From positions 1 through 50,209 of the forward strand of contig VSPN01000011.1 of assembly GCA_009775355.1 (NCBI GenBank): a stretch of DNA of 50,209 bases, given 5' to 3'. Positions 8,368 through 17,083 of the stretch are shown one piece after another (the first letter of the stretch is position 1; every line of letters starts with the position of its first letter). The DNA comes from Muribaculaceae bacterium. GTDB lineage: Bacteria; Bacteroidota; Bacteroidia; Bacteroidales; Muribaculaceae. The notes under the pieces were generated by a model. It saw nothing but the letters and a program-made list of their open reading frames with translations, was not told the DNA's origin and made no database searches. The position numbers were made by a program, and so were the translations under genes.

Positions 8368-9780
8368 ATGAAACATAAATTCCTGTTCGGCACGGCTGTA
8401 GTCTCCGCCCTTCTCGCGGCGTCCTCTCCCTGCGCGTCGGCCAAAGAGTCTTCGGCCGGAATCTCTTCGGAAATGCTCGGACGCCTTCAGTCATCCTACC
8501 GGCAGAACCCCGCCCACCGCGCTCTGCGCAACGCGATAGCCGGCAACTCAATCGATATTCTCGCTGTCGACGCCGCCAGCCGCAACGGACTCGACACCCA
8601 TTTCTCGCACAGAGTGAAGAGCAGCGGCATTACCGATCAGAAACGATCCGGCAGATGCTGGCTGTTTACAGGTCTCAATGTGCTCCGCGCCCAGATGATG
8701 GCGAAAAACGATCTTGCGGAACTCAAGCTCTCGCATAACTATAATTTCTTCTTCGACCAGCTTGAGAAAGCCAACCTCTTCCTGCAGGGGATGATAGACC
8801 ATGCAGACAGGCCGGAAGATGACAAGATGGTGGAATGGCTTATGCGCAATCCGCTCAGCGACGGAGGACAGTTCACCGGCGTGGCCGACAACATATCGAA
8901 GTATGGCGTGGTGCCTTCGGAGGTGATGGCCGAGACTTTCTCGGCGGAAAACACGAGCCGCCTCAACAATCTGCTGTCGCTCAAGCTGCGTGAAGACGGA
9001 CTTGAGCTCCGCAGGATGCACGCCGCGCGCAAAAGTGCCCGCGAACTTGCCTCGCGCAAGGAGTCCATGCTTGAGGAGATCTACAGGATGTTGGCCCTGA
9101 CCCTCGGTGAACCGCCTGCCGAGTTCACATGGACACGCAAGGACAGCAAAGGAAACGTGGTCGACAACCGCACATACACGCCTCAGGAGTTCTATAAGGA
9201 GTATGCCGGCAACGACCTGCGCAACGGCTATGTCATGCTGATGAATGATCCGACGCGTCCGTACAACCGTCTGTACGAGATCGATTACGACCGCCACAGT
9301 TATGACGGCGCCAACTGGACATATGTGAACCTTCCTGTCGAAGAGATCAAGAAGATGGCAATCGCATCGATCAAGGACAGCACCATGATGTATTTCTCGT
9401 GCGATGTCGGCAAATTTCTCGACCGCGACCGTGGTTTGCTCGACCCTGCGAATTTCGACTACGAGTCGCTGATGGGCACTACTTTCGGAATGGATAAGGC
9501 CGACCGTATCCGGACGTTCGCAAGCGCGTCGTCGCATGCCATGACTCTCGTGGCCGTGGATCTCGATGCCGACGGCACTCCGAAGAAGTGGATGGTTGAG
9601 AACAGCTGGGGCAGCGGGGCTAACGACGGTCACCTGATCATGACCGACCGGTGGTTTGACGAGTATATGTTCCGTCTTGTGGTAGAGAAGAAATATGCCA
9701 CTCCGGAGACGCTTGAGATCCTTAAGCAGAAGCCGGTGATGCTTCCGGCATGGGATCCGATGTTCGCGCCCGAAGAGTGA
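8368..9780 (+). CDS. pepC: Secreted C1 family peptidase (aminopeptidase C / bleomycin hydrolase type)
   Basis: This is a papain-fold cysteine aminopeptidase of the bleomycin hydrolase family (C1B). The catalytic Cys lies in TDQKRSGRCWLFTGLN near residue 96. His is in SSHAMTLVAVD and Asn in VENSWGSG near residue 412, so the triad is complete. Unlike the classic cytosolic PepC, it starts with an apparent signal peptide (MKHKFLFGTAVVSALLAASS, cleavage probably after ASA), so a periplasmic or exported role in peptide use is likely. The length of 470 residues fits the family. It has its own promoter and is followed 22 bases later by a nitroreductase gene. The gene symbol is by family; the substrate is unknown. 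Confidence 0.9.
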   Translation: MKHKFLFGTAVVSALLAASSPCASAKESSAGISSEMLGRLQSSYRQNPAHRALRNAIAGNSIDILAVDAASRNGLDTHFSHRVKSSGITDQKRSGRCWLFTGLNVLRAQMMAKNDLAELKLSHNYNFFFDQLEKANLFLQGMIDHADRPEDDKMVEWLMRNPLSDGGQFTGVADNISKYGVVPSEVMAETFSAENTSRLNNLLSLKLREDGLELRRMHAARKSARELASRKESMLEEIYRMLALTLGEPPAEFTWTRKDSKGNVVDNRTYTPQEFYKEYAGNDLRNGYVMLMNDPTRPYNRLYEIDYDRHSYDGANWTYVNLPVEEIKKMAIASIKDSTMMYFSCDVGKFLDRDRGLLDPANFDYESLMGTTFGMDKADRIRTFASASSHAMTLVAVDLDADGTPKKWMVENSWGSGANDGHLIMTDRWFDEYMFRLVVEKKYATPETLEILKQKPVMLPAWDPMFAPEE

Positions 9781-9802
9781 TGGACCGTAAAAACATACAG
9801 TA

Positions 9803-10549
9803 ATGAATATGGAAGATTTCAAGGCGCGCCGCAGCGTGCGCCGATATGCGGACCGGGATATCGATCCCGGTCTGCTCGATTCGATAATCGAGGCCGCCAT
9901 GCGGGCACCCACGTGTGGAAACATGCAGCTGTATTCGGTGGTTGTGACGCGTTCTGACGAGGGGAAGAAAGCTCTTGCTCCGGCGCATTTCAACCAGCCG
10001 ATGGTGACAGAGGCACCAGTCGTGCTTACGGTGTGCGCGGACTTCAACCGGTTCTCGCGCTGGTGCCGCCTGAGCAACGCCGATCCGGGCTACGACAACT
10101 TCCTGTCGTTCATGAACGCGGTGGCCGACGCCACGATATTCGCCCAGCAGATCGTGGCGGTCGCGGAGGGCGAGGGACTCGGCACATGCTATCTCGGCAC
10201 TGTGACGTATAACGCAGAAAAGGTGTCGGAGATCCTCGGGCTTCCGGAACTTTGCGTGCCGGTGGCGTGCATCACTCTCGGCTGGCCCGAAGGCGAGGGC
10301 GTCGAGACGGAAAGACTGCCGCTTGAGGCGGTAGTGCACCTGGAGCGTTACAGGGAGGATTCTGATGAAAAGATAATGGAACTGTTCAAGGCCAAGGATG
10401 AATACGTGCCCAACCGACGGTTTGTGGAGGAAAACGACAAGGAGACTCTGGCGCAGGTCTTTACCGACGTGCGTTATCCGCGAGCCATGAACGAGGACTT
10501 CAGCCGCGCGTTTCTGGCTCACCTCCGCGCCAAGGGCTTCATGTCATGA
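9803..10549 (+). CDS. Nitroreductase family protein
   Basis: This is a flavin (FMN)-dependent NAD(P)H oxidoreductase of the nitroreductase fold. FKARRSVRRYADRDID near the N terminus is the typical FMN phosphate-binding start. EAAMRAPTCGNMQLYS is the second conserved block. GEGLGTCYLGTV followed by LPELCVPVACITLGWPEGE is the family's C-terminal cofactor region. The 248 residues are slightly long because of a C-terminal extension. An in-frame ATG six bases downstream is an alternative start. The native substrate cannot be read from sequence. The last codons lie in a perfect palindrome shared with the convergent MATE gene. Confidence 0.88.
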   Translation: MNMEDFKARRSVRRYADRDIDPGLLDSIIEAAMRAPTCGNMQLYSVVVTRSDEGKKALAPAHFNQPMVTEAPVVLTVCADFNRFSRWCRLSNADPGYDNFLSFMNAVADATIFAQQIVAVAEGEGLGTCYLGTVTYNAEKVSEILGLPELCVPVACITLGWPEGEGVETERLPLEAVVHLERYREDSDEKIMELFKAKDEYVPNRRFVEENDKETLAQVFTDVRYPRAMNEDFSRAFLAHLRAKGFMS

Positions 10550-10561
10550 AGCCCTTGGCGC
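10527..10561. terminator. Bidirectional 17-bp palindrome at convergent gene ends
   Basis: GCGCCAAGGGCTTCATG and its exact complement are separated by one base. The palindrome covers the last codons and stop of the nitroreductase gene and ends 6 bases before the MATE stop codon. There is no long T-run on either side. It probably ends or stabilises both converging transcripts. Confidence 0.6.
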
Positions 10562-10566
10562 CGGGG

Positions 10567-11976
10567 TCATGTGCCGGTCATGGTGAAGCCTTTGTGCTGC
10601 CATCGGCGTGATTCCCATCGGCGTATGAAGACAATGCCGCGGATGTTCTCGTCGAGTGCGAACATCCACCACATGCCGATTATGCCGAATCCGAAAGTGA
10701 TGCCGGCCAGATAGGCGCATACCACCGCCACAGACCACATCCACACAAGACCGACATAGAAGGGGTAGTTGACGTCGCCCGCCGACTGGAGCACGTTGAC
10801 AAAAAGGATGTTGACCGGACGACCGATTTCAAGGATGACGTCTATCCAAAGTATCGCCGTGCCGAGCGTGATTATCTCGGCGTTTTCGGTCAGGGCCGAC
10901 ATTATGGAGGATCCGCATGAGGCAATGGCTACGGAGAATATCAGGGTCCATGTCAGGGCGACTTTCATGACGTATTTCCCCATCAGGTACGCTCCCTGCC
11001 ATCGGCCTGCGCCGACAAGGTGGCCTATGCAGATTGCTCCGGCGTGTGAGATCGCTATGGAGAAGAGATAGACATACATGATGATGTTGACGCAGTAGGT
11101 CCTGGTGGCGAGAGCCTCCATGCCCAGCGAAGTTATGAAGTAGGCTATGACAAGCTGTGAGCAGCTGTAGCTCATCTGTTCGCCGGCGGAAGGGAGTCCG
11201 ATCTTCATCAGGTTGCGGAATTCCTCGCGCGGCCAGTGACGGAATATGTGCAGCGGGAAGCGTCGCACAGTGGTGCGGAACAGTATGACGGCGAGTATCA
11301 CCATCGCGGCCATACGGCATGTGGCGGTCGATATCGCCGCGCCCTGAACTCCGAGTGCCGGAGCTCCGAACTTGCCGAAGATCAGCGTATAGTTGCCGAA
11401 TATGTTGAGGCAGTTGACTACAAGAATGACCATCATCGGATAGACGGCCTTGTTGTTTGACCTGAGCACCGCCGACAGAGTGAGCTGGAGGGCCTGAAAG
11501 AATGCGGATGCTCCGACGATCTCCATGTATCCCACGCCCTCTGCGAGCATCGGTCCGGCGAGTCCGAGTGCCGTCAGGATCTCGGTTGCGAAGATGCAGA
11601 GAAGCGCGCTGACCGTGACGCCCATCACGAGATTGACGACAAGCGAGACGCCTGTCACAGTCTCCATGCGGTCGCGCAGACGTGCGCCCAGATACTGGCT
11701 GCAGAGCACGGATGTGCCAAGATTGATGACCTCGAATATGATGAAGGTGAAGTTGATCATCTGGTTGGCGAGTCCGACGGCTGCCACGCTCTCGTCGGAG
11801 TGCCGGGAGAGCATGAACGTGTCGACCGCGCCGAGTGTCATGATCAGCAGGGTCTCGATGAGTATGGGGAGTGTGAGCGACGCGAGTTCACGTCTGAGCG
11901 GCGATTTCACACGTCGTCGCGACGCTACCGCCCTGGGCAGGGACGCAACGGCCCCGACTGCATTTCTTAATTCCAA
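10567..11976 (-). CDS. MATE family efflux transporter
   Basis: This is a 12-helix cation-coupled multidrug/metabolite exporter of the inner membrane. Two homologous halves of six hydrophobic segments are visible. The first starts with LASLTLPILIETLLIMTLGAVD and includes the GVQGAAIST element typical of MATE proteins. The second starts with FRNLMKIGLPSAGEQM. The start given is a TTG that yields a short basic N-terminal tail. A GTG at 11910 (VKSPLRREL) is a plausible alternative, and no ATG exists before the first helix. The substrate is unknown. It stands alone between convergent pepC-nitroreductase and downstream-transcribed trmD. Confidence 0.88.
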   Translation of the reverse strand: MELRNAVGAVASLPRAVASRRRVKSPLRRELASLTLPILIETLLIMTLGAVDTFMLSRHSDESVAAVGLANQMINFTFIIFEVINLGTSVLCSQYLGARLRDRMETVTGVSLVVNLVMGVTVSALLCIFATEILTALGLAGPMLAEGVGYMEIVGASAFFQALQLTLSAVLRSNNKAVYPMMVILVVNCLNIFGNYTLIFGKFGAPALGVQGAAISTATCRMAAMVILAVILFRTTVRRFPLHIFRHWPREEFRNLMKIGLPSAGEQMSYSCSQLVIAYFITSLGMEALATRTYCVNIIMYVYLFSIAISHAGAICIGHLVGAGRWQGAYLMGKYVMKVALTWTLIFSVAIASCGSSIMSALTENAEIITLGTAILWIDVILEIGRPVNILFVNVLQSAGDVNYPFYVGLVWMWSVAVVCAYLAGITFGFGIIGMWWMFALDENIRGIVFIRRWESRRWQHKGFTMTGT

Positions 11977-12048
11977 TCTTTACCTGTTTATCTTTATCTG
12001 TATATCCTTAAACTCCACCTGTGTGACTTGCCGTATATGACGGGTCTG

Positions 12049-12729
12049 TCACTTCTTTCCGAGAAGGTCGGGCCTGAGTCTGCGTGTGCGTTCAAGTGCC
12101 TGTTCGTACCGCCATTCGGCGATCTTGGCCTCATGTCCTGAAAGCAGTATGTCGGGCACACGCCAGCCCTTGTATTCGGCAGGACGTGAATAGACAGGCG
12201 GAGCGAGAAGTCCGTCCTGGAACGAGTCGGAGAGAGCCGACTGCTCGTCGCCGATCACGCCGGGGATGAGACGGACCACAGCGTCGGCCACGACCGCAGC
12301 CGGAAGCTCGCCCCCGGTCAGCACGTAGTCGCCGATCGTTATCTCGCGGGTCACAAGGTGCTCTCGCACGCGCCAGTCCACCCCCTTGTAATGTCCGCAC
12401 AGGATGATGATATTGTCGAGGAGCGACAGGGAGTTGGCCATGGGCTGGTCGAATGTCTCGCCGTCAGGAGTCATGAAGATGACCTCGTCGTAGTCTCTTT
12501 CTTCGCGCAGACGCGATATGCAGGCGTCGATCGGCTGTATCTGCATTACCATTCCTGCCTCCCCGCCGAACGGATAGTCGTCGACCTTGCGGTGGCGGCT
12601 CGTGGTGTAGTCGCGCAGATTATGGATCACGATCTCGGCAAGCCCTTTGTCCTGGGCACGCTTCAGAATGGAACATCCGATAAATGCCTCAAGCATCTCG
12701 GGCACAACTGTGAGCAGGTCTATTCTCAT
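12049..12729 (-). CDS. trmD: tRNA (guanine-N1)-methyltransferase TrmD
   Basis: TrmD methylates G37 of tRNAs using S-adenosylmethionine, which prevents +1 frameshifting. The SPOUT trefoil-knot elements are visible: KVDDYPFGGEAGMV, ILCGHYKGVDWRV and EITIGDYVLTGGELPA. The open frame extends upstream to 12783, but the conserved N terminus is MRIDLLTVVPEML, so the ATG at 12729 is chosen (226 residues, the usual size). The family's CGRYEGIDER block reads CGHYKGVDWR here. Confidence 0.95.
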   Translation of the reverse strand: MRIDLLTVVPEMLEAFIGCSILKRAQDKGLAEIVIHNLRDYTTSRHRKVDDYPFGGEAGMVMQIQPIDACISRLREERDYDEVIFMTPDGETFDQPMANSLSLLDNIIILCGHYKGVDWRVREHLVTREITIGDYVLTGGELPAAVVADAVVRLIPGVIGDEQSALSDSFQDGLLAPPVYSRPAEYKGWRVPDILLSGHEAKIAEWRYEQALERTRRLRPDLLGKK

Positions 12730-12897
12730 GATGCGGTCTGTGGTATGTGCCGGCTGAGGGTGTCCGGCGGTTTGAGAATGCAAAATTAATCATTTAAACG
12801 CAAACAAGTGCTCTCCCCGTGCGGGAAGAACGCCTGTTTAAGATATTTTTACCATTCGCGGGCACTTCTGCGGTCTCCGCGTAGCGGTGTCGGGTGA

Positions 12898-14226
12898 TCA
12901 GTCGATCTCCTCGTCTGCCTCGTAGCCGCCCATCTCGCGGATGGCGTTCTTGAGCATTGTGTATTGCTGGAAGAGGTGGTTGACGGGAATCTCGCCCTGA
13001 GTGTAGTCGTGCATCGGGCTCTTGAGGAAGAAGCTGAGGAAGCGCTGTGTGCCGCTGCGTCCGGCGCGCTGCGCGAGGTCGCTCAGCAGCACGAGGTCGA
13101 GGCAGAGGGGTGCCGCAAGGATTGAGTCGCGGCAGAGGAAGTTGATCTTGATCTGCATCGGATAACCCATCCATCCGAAGATGTCGATGTTGTCCCAGCC
13201 CTCCTTGTTGTCGTTGCGGGGAGGATAGTAGTTGATGCGTACCTTGTGATAGTACTGTGTGTCTTCGTCATTGCCGTGGCCATAGAGGTCGGGCTGTTCC
13301 TCGGGAACAAGGATGCTCTCGAGAGTGGAGAGTTTGGAGACCTCTTTGGTGCGGAAGTTGGCGGGCTCGTCGAGCACGAGGCCGTCGCGGTTGCCGAGGA
13401 TGTTGGTCGAGAACCAGCCGTTCAGACCGAGGCAGCGTGTGCCGATGATCGGGGCGAAGCCTGATTTGACGAGAGTCTGGCCTGTCTTGAAGTCCTTGCC
13501 TGCGATCGGCATGCCGGTCTTCTCGGCGAGCTCCCACATGGCGGGTATGTCGACTGTGGTGTTGGGCGCGCCCATGATGAAGGGGCATCCTTCCGACAGA
13601 GCGGCGTATGCGTAGCACATGGAGGGTGCGATGTGCTCTTTGTCATCGGCTTTCATTGCTGCTTCAAGAGCCTCCACCGAGCCGTGGATCTTCTCGTCGA
13701 CGGGCACGTATACCTCTGTGGAAGCAGCCCAGAGAACCACCACGCGCTCCACGCCTGTCTCTTTCTTGAAGTTGCGGATGTCCTCGCGGATCTGCTCGGT
13801 CATGTCCCAGCGGTCTTTGACATTCTTGACGTTGTCGCCGTCAAGACGCTTTGCGTAGTTGTGGTCGAAAGCGGCTTTCATGGGTTTGATGGCCTCGAGT
13901 TCATCCTTGACAGGGTTGATGTCTTTCTCTTTGAGAACCTCCGCGTTGAGGGCGGACTCGTATGCGTTGGCCGGATAGACGTCCCATGCGCCGAATACGA
14001 TGTCGTTTAGGTCGGCCAGAGGTACGATATCCTTGTAGTGGAGATATTTCTTGTCCGCGCCGCGTCCCACACGGATCTTGTCATACTGCGTCATCGAGCC
14101 TACGGGCTTCGCAAGACCTTTGCGGGCCATGAGGACTCCGGTCATGAATGTGGATGTGACTGCTCCGAGTCCCACCACCAAAACTCCAAGTTTACCCTTG
14201 GGAGCTTCTGCTTTTTTTGTTGACAT
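12898..14226 (-). CDS. myo-Inositol-1-phosphate synthase
   Basis: The enzyme converts glucose 6-phosphate to 1D-myo-inositol 3-phosphate with NAD+, the committed step of inositol-lipid synthesis. The 442-residue protein has the N-terminal Rossmann motif VVGLGAVTST, the family segments CPFIMGAPNTTVDIPA and GKDFKTGQTLVKSG (phosphate/NAD site), and the C-terminal block DIFGWMGYPMQIKINFLCRD. The lysines of these blocks are present. It lies 276 bases downstream of a five-enzyme operon, in the same direction, but has its own promoter-like region. In Bacteroides thetaiotaomicron the homologous enzyme belongs to the characterised inositol-sphingolipid pathway (established knowledge). The same use is inferred here. 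Confidence 0.93.
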   Translation of the reverse strand: MSTKKAEAPKGKLGVLVVGLGAVTSTFMTGVLMARKGLAKPVGSMTQYDKIRVGRGADKKYLHYKDIVPLADLNDIVFGAWDVYPANAYESALNAEVLKEKDINPVKDELEAIKPMKAAFDHNYAKRLDGDNVKNVKDRWDMTEQIREDIRNFKKETGVERVVVLWAASTEVYVPVDEKIHGSVEALEAAMKADDKEHIAPSMCYAYAALSEGCPFIMGAPNTTVDIPAMWELAEKTGMPIAGKDFKTGQTLVKSGFAPIIGTRCLGLNGWFSTNILGNRDGLVLDEPANFRTKEVSKLSTLESILVPEEQPDLYGHGNDEDTQYYHKVRINYYPPRNDNKEGWDNIDIFGWMGYPMQIKINFLCRDSILAAPLCLDLVLLSDLAQRAGRSGTQRFLSFFLKSPMHDYTQGEIPVNHLFQQYTMLKNAIREMGGYEADEEID

Positions 14227-14351
14227 AGTTTAAAATGTGTTTCTTTTTCTTCTTGACTTGGATATGTCTGCCCCTATTTGCTGACAGGCTGATTCATTGC
14301 CCGGCGGCCGTAGGGTCTGCGCATGCGGTGCGCATCGGGGAATAGACATTG

Positions 14352-14382
14352 TAAAATTAAGCCCTATTTTGCATTTCTCAAA
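14352..14382 (-). promoter_or_regulatory. Candidate promoter of inositol-phosphate synthase
   Basis: On the minus strand TTTG (14379-14382), a 19-base spacer and TAATTTTA (14352-14359, one mismatch to TAnnTTTG) form a plausible promoter. It lies about 125 bases before the start codon. The surrounding 276-base gap is AT-rich and holds nothing else recognisable. Confidence 0.45.
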
Positions 14383-14502
14383 GCTTTTTGGCCAAAAATT
14401 ACGTTTGCAATTCTTAAATTATCTTAAATTTCGTAATTTTAGTTAATATAAGTTAAGATATGACTATGTTTGGTGAAACTTGTGAAAATATCGAAATAAA
14501 GC

Positions 14503-15222
14503 TCAGACCATAATCTCCAGTACTTCGTTGAGCCTCTTTATCGTGTTGGGGTGAATCTGCGCATCCTCCTCTTCGGTCCAGCCTTTGCCTTTGAGCCATA
14601 TGGCCTGGCATCCGATAGACTCGGCGGGGACGATATCCTTGCGGTAGGAGTCTCCGATGACCAGTGTCTCTTCGGGGAGCAGTCCGAGGGCCTTGACTCC
14701 GTGTTCAAAGATGCGCGGGTCAGGTTTGCGGATACCCAGAACGGCACTCTCGATTATCGCGCCGAAGTATCGGCGGATGCAGAAATCCTCAAGCACGGTC
14801 TTGATGTTGCCGTAGAAGTTGGATACAAGCACCATGGGGTAGCGGGTCGAGAGGGCATCGAGCACCGGTATGGCCGACTGAACGCTTGCGCGTGCGGCCT
14901 CGTAGCATATGTGTGCGGTCTCCGCGCTTTTCTCTTCGACAGAAGCGGGCGCGAAAAGTCCCTGTGAGGCGAGATGCTCCAGTTCGATCTTCATTTTTAT
15001 GAGCATCATGTCGTGAAAATCATGAGCCGGCAGTATGTGGCGCTGACGTGCGAGCTCACGTTCTGCGAAAACGTAGGCCTCGCGGAATTCAGCCTTGCTT
15101 ACGGCTATCCCGGCTTTCTGATATGCGTGCCATATGATCTCGCTCCAGTGGTCGCCTCCTGAATCGAGTGTGCCTCCGTAATCGAATATGAGTCCTTTGA
15201 CTCTGGAAAGGTCGATGTTCAT
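14503..15222 (-). CDS. HAD-superfamily hydrolase
   Basis: A 239-residue haloacid dehalogenase-like phosphatase. Motif I is FDYGGTLD: the nucleophile Asp is present, but the usual second Asp (DxD acid/base) is Gly. Motif II is MVLVSN, motif III lies around GIRKPDP, and motif IV is VIGDSYRKD. It is the last gene of the tight minus-strand run NTase, ATP-grasp, CDP-alcohol phosphotransferase, HAD (13-base gap). Context suggests a phosphatase acting on an inositol-containing phosphate, for example removing the phosphate from phosphatidylinositol phosphate or from inositol phosphate. That is inference; substrate and even catalysis are unproven given the motif I change. Confidence 0.8.
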   Translation of the reverse strand: MNIDLSRVKGLIFDYGGTLDSGGDHWSEIIWHAYQKAGIAVSKAEFREAYVFAERELARQRHILPAHDFHDMMLIKMKIELEHLASQGLFAPASVEEKSAETAHICYEAARASVQSAIPVLDALSTRYPMVLVSNFYGNIKTVLEDFCIRRYFGAIIESAVLGIRKPDPRIFEHGVKALGLLPEETLVIGDSYRKDIVPAESIGCQAIWLKGKGWTEEEDAQIHPNTIKRLNEVLEIMV

Positions 15223-15235
15223 GGTCAGTGTTTTT

Positions 15236-16192
15236 TCAGTTGTCGATCTCCGCAGTGAGCTTGCGGCACATGCGTTCGTGTCTGGCCATCATGTAGACGA
15301 GCAGAATGTTGAGCACTGTAAGCTCGAAGGCGAAGTAGAGCCAGGGCATGCGCAGCAGAAGTATGGCCGCGAACAGAGCTATGGTGCGGACGTTGAACGA
15401 CAGGATGTTGGTGTATTTCATCAGCGGGAGACTCATTGCGCGGAAACGGTCGCGGAATTCCTGCGGCACGGCTTGTCCGTAGCGGCGGCGCAGCGCGGCG
15501 CGGAGTCTCTGCATGGCCGGGGTGCGCTTCTCCTGCCCCGATGTGTAGTTGAGATAGAACATGAGCACGATCTTCTGCCAGAAATCGCGACGCCATGTCA
15601 TGCCGCGGAACTTGCCTGACAGCTCGTCGGCGCTGTCGAGCTCGCTTCCCTGCTCCCCTTTGAGGAAATAGAGGTGGAACTGTCGGTAATAGTCTGCCAT
15701 GGCGGCCTGAGTGGCATGGCATAGTCCTGTCACTACGGCCATTACCCAGATCACCCAGTGGTGGGCCATGAAGAACTCGCTCGTCACGTTCTCGCGCAGG
15801 CAGATGGCCACGTAGATGGCAGCGAACCAGAGGTCGCCGCTGACGCCGTCGAGTATGCGTCCCACGCGCGAGTATTGACCGGTCATGCGGGCCAGTTGGC
15901 CGTCGGCGCTGTCGAACGAGTCTGCCCATATCAGAAGCAGGGCACCTGCTATGTTTATCCATATATTGTCGAAGAAGAAGCAGATGCCGGCTCCGACTCC
16001 GAGAAATATCGATGCTATGGTTATCGCGTTTGGAGTGATGCCGAGTCTGCGGGCGAGCACGGCCCATGCGTAGCCGATGGGGCGGTAGAAGTAGAGGTCG
16101 ATATGCTCCTCGGTATCCATCGATTTGAGAGAGGCCCTGAAACTTGACTTGTGTCCGCGGCCTGAAGTGTTGTCTGTAGAGTTATCTGTCAT
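15236..16192 (-). CDS. CDP-alcohol phosphotransferase family protein (candidate inositol phospholipid synthase)
   Basis: An integral membrane enzyme that joins a CDP-activated group to an alcohol with release of CMP. The signature is visible near residues 93-118: DSADGQLAR, eight residues, then GRILDGVSGD. It matches Dx2DGx2ARx8Gx3D, but the last Asp is four residues on instead of three. Several hydrophobic segments follow. A soluble N-terminal tail of about 45 residues precedes the first membrane segment. Placed beside inositol-phosphate synthase, it is the best candidate for making phosphatidylinositol phosphate or phosphatidylinositol. The acceptor is inferred from context only. The start overlaps nothing and is 4 bases from the ATP-grasp stop. 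Confidence 0.85.
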   Translation of the reverse strand: MTDNSTDNTSGRGHKSSFRASLKSMDTEEHIDLYFYRPIGYAWAVLARRLGITPNAITIASIFLGVGAGICFFFDNIWINIAGALLLIWADSFDSADGQLARMTGQYSRVGRILDGVSGDLWFAAIYVAICLRENVTSEFFMAHHWVIWVMAVVTGLCHATQAAMADYYRQFHLYFLKGEQGSELDSADELSGKFRGMTWRRDFWQKIVLMFYLNYTSGQEKRTPAMQRLRAALRRRYGQAVPQEFRDRFRAMSLPLMKYTNILSFNVRTIALFAAILLLRMPWLYFAFELTVLNILLVYMMARHERMCRKLTAEIDN

Positions 16193-16196
16193 CGGG

Positions 16197-17066
16197 TCAT
16201 TTCTTTTTCCATTCCCTGATAGCCTTGAGCACGCATTTCGCTATTGCCACGCTTCCTTCTGCACGGCAGGGGGCGAAGCTTGGCCAGTCGTTGAAGTCGA
16301 TGATGCGCACAGTGCCGTCGGCGTCGACAATGCAGTCGCCGCCATATATCCTGACGTCCATTATCTCTGAGGCTCGCTGGCACATGGCCTTGAGCCCGTC
16401 GAGGTCGAAGTCGAATCCCTGAGATTTGCCGTTGACGGCCTCGTAGCCGTATTTGGAGTGCCCCTCGTCGAAGGGATAGAACCAGTGGAAGAATGGCTGG
16501 CCGCTGACTCCGTAGAATTTGATAAGGTCGCCGACAAGATGGCGGTTGATGACCGCGCGGCCTATGCCTCTGTAGAAGTATTCATGAAGAACCTCCTGGG
16601 CTTCCTGTATGTGGCGGCAGTAGCTCACGTCTTCCTTGTGCATGGCGTGGAAATCGCCGCGTTTGATCCAGCAGGCACCGAATCCGGCATGTTCAAGTTC
16701 TCTGCGCACATCCTCGTTGGTGTTGACAATCAGGCTCTCGGGGTAGGGTATGCCGTTGCCGAGGAGAATGCGTGTCATGCGTTCGCGGGTACAGTTCTCG
16801 ATACCGTAGCCGCTGTTGATCACGAGGCGTCCGCGTTCTTCGAGGCTGATCAGTTTCCTGATCGATTCCTGCTCGCGGCACATGTTGAGCACCACCTCCT
16901 CGGTGATTTCCGAGTTGCGGAACTGCTCCTCGCTGTATACGGTCACCTCGCATCCGCGTTTGCGGAGCTGGTCGGCCGCCGCGTTGAATATGGCGGCGTC
17001 GTTGCCTATATGGTTGGGAGAATATGCGCCGGCGCGCATCACTCCCGCTATCTTGATATCTGCCAT
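16197..17066 (-). CDS. ATP-grasp domain protein in the inositol-lipid cluster
   Basis: A 289-residue protein that looks like an ATP-grasp enzyme. The N-terminal third forms a preATP-grasp-like part (KIAGVMRAGAYSPNHIGNDA). A central segment has WIKRGDFHAMHKEDV. The C-terminal metal/ATP site reads IYGGDCIVDADGTVRIIDFN followed by DWPSF, with acidic and Asn residues placed as in the RimK/ITPK-like branch of the fold. ATP-grasp enzymes activate carboxylates, but inositol tetrakisphosphate kinases use the same fold. Its position between an NTase and a CDP-alcohol phosphotransferase makes an inositol phosphate-directed kinase or ligase a fair guess. No function is established. Confidence 0.65.
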   Translation of the reverse strand: MADIKIAGVMRAGAYSPNHIGNDAAIFNAAADQLRKRGCEVTVYSEEQFRNSEITEEVVLNMCREQESIRKLISLEERGRLVINSGYGIENCTRERMTRILLGNGIPYPESLIVNTNEDVRRELEHAGFGACWIKRGDFHAMHKEDVSYCRHIQEAQEVLHEYFYRGIGRAVINRHLVGDLIKFYGVSGQPFFHWFYPFDEGHSKYGYEAVNGKSQGFDFDLDGLKAMCQRASEIMDVRIYGGDCIVDADGTVRIIDFNDWPSFAPCRAEGSVAIAKCVLKAIREWKKK

Positions 17067-17083
17067 TGCGTTGTTGTTTTGGT

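Noticed and set aside
7869..8444. 191-residue minus-strand frame across tRNA-Thr
   Set aside because: It runs through the tRNA gene and its terminator hairpin and overlaps the start of the peptidase gene; no domain is visible.
8548..10522. Long minus-strand frames (509 and 266 residues) opposite the peptidase and nitroreductase genes
   Set aside because: They are antisense to two well-identified enzymes and have no recognisable motifs.
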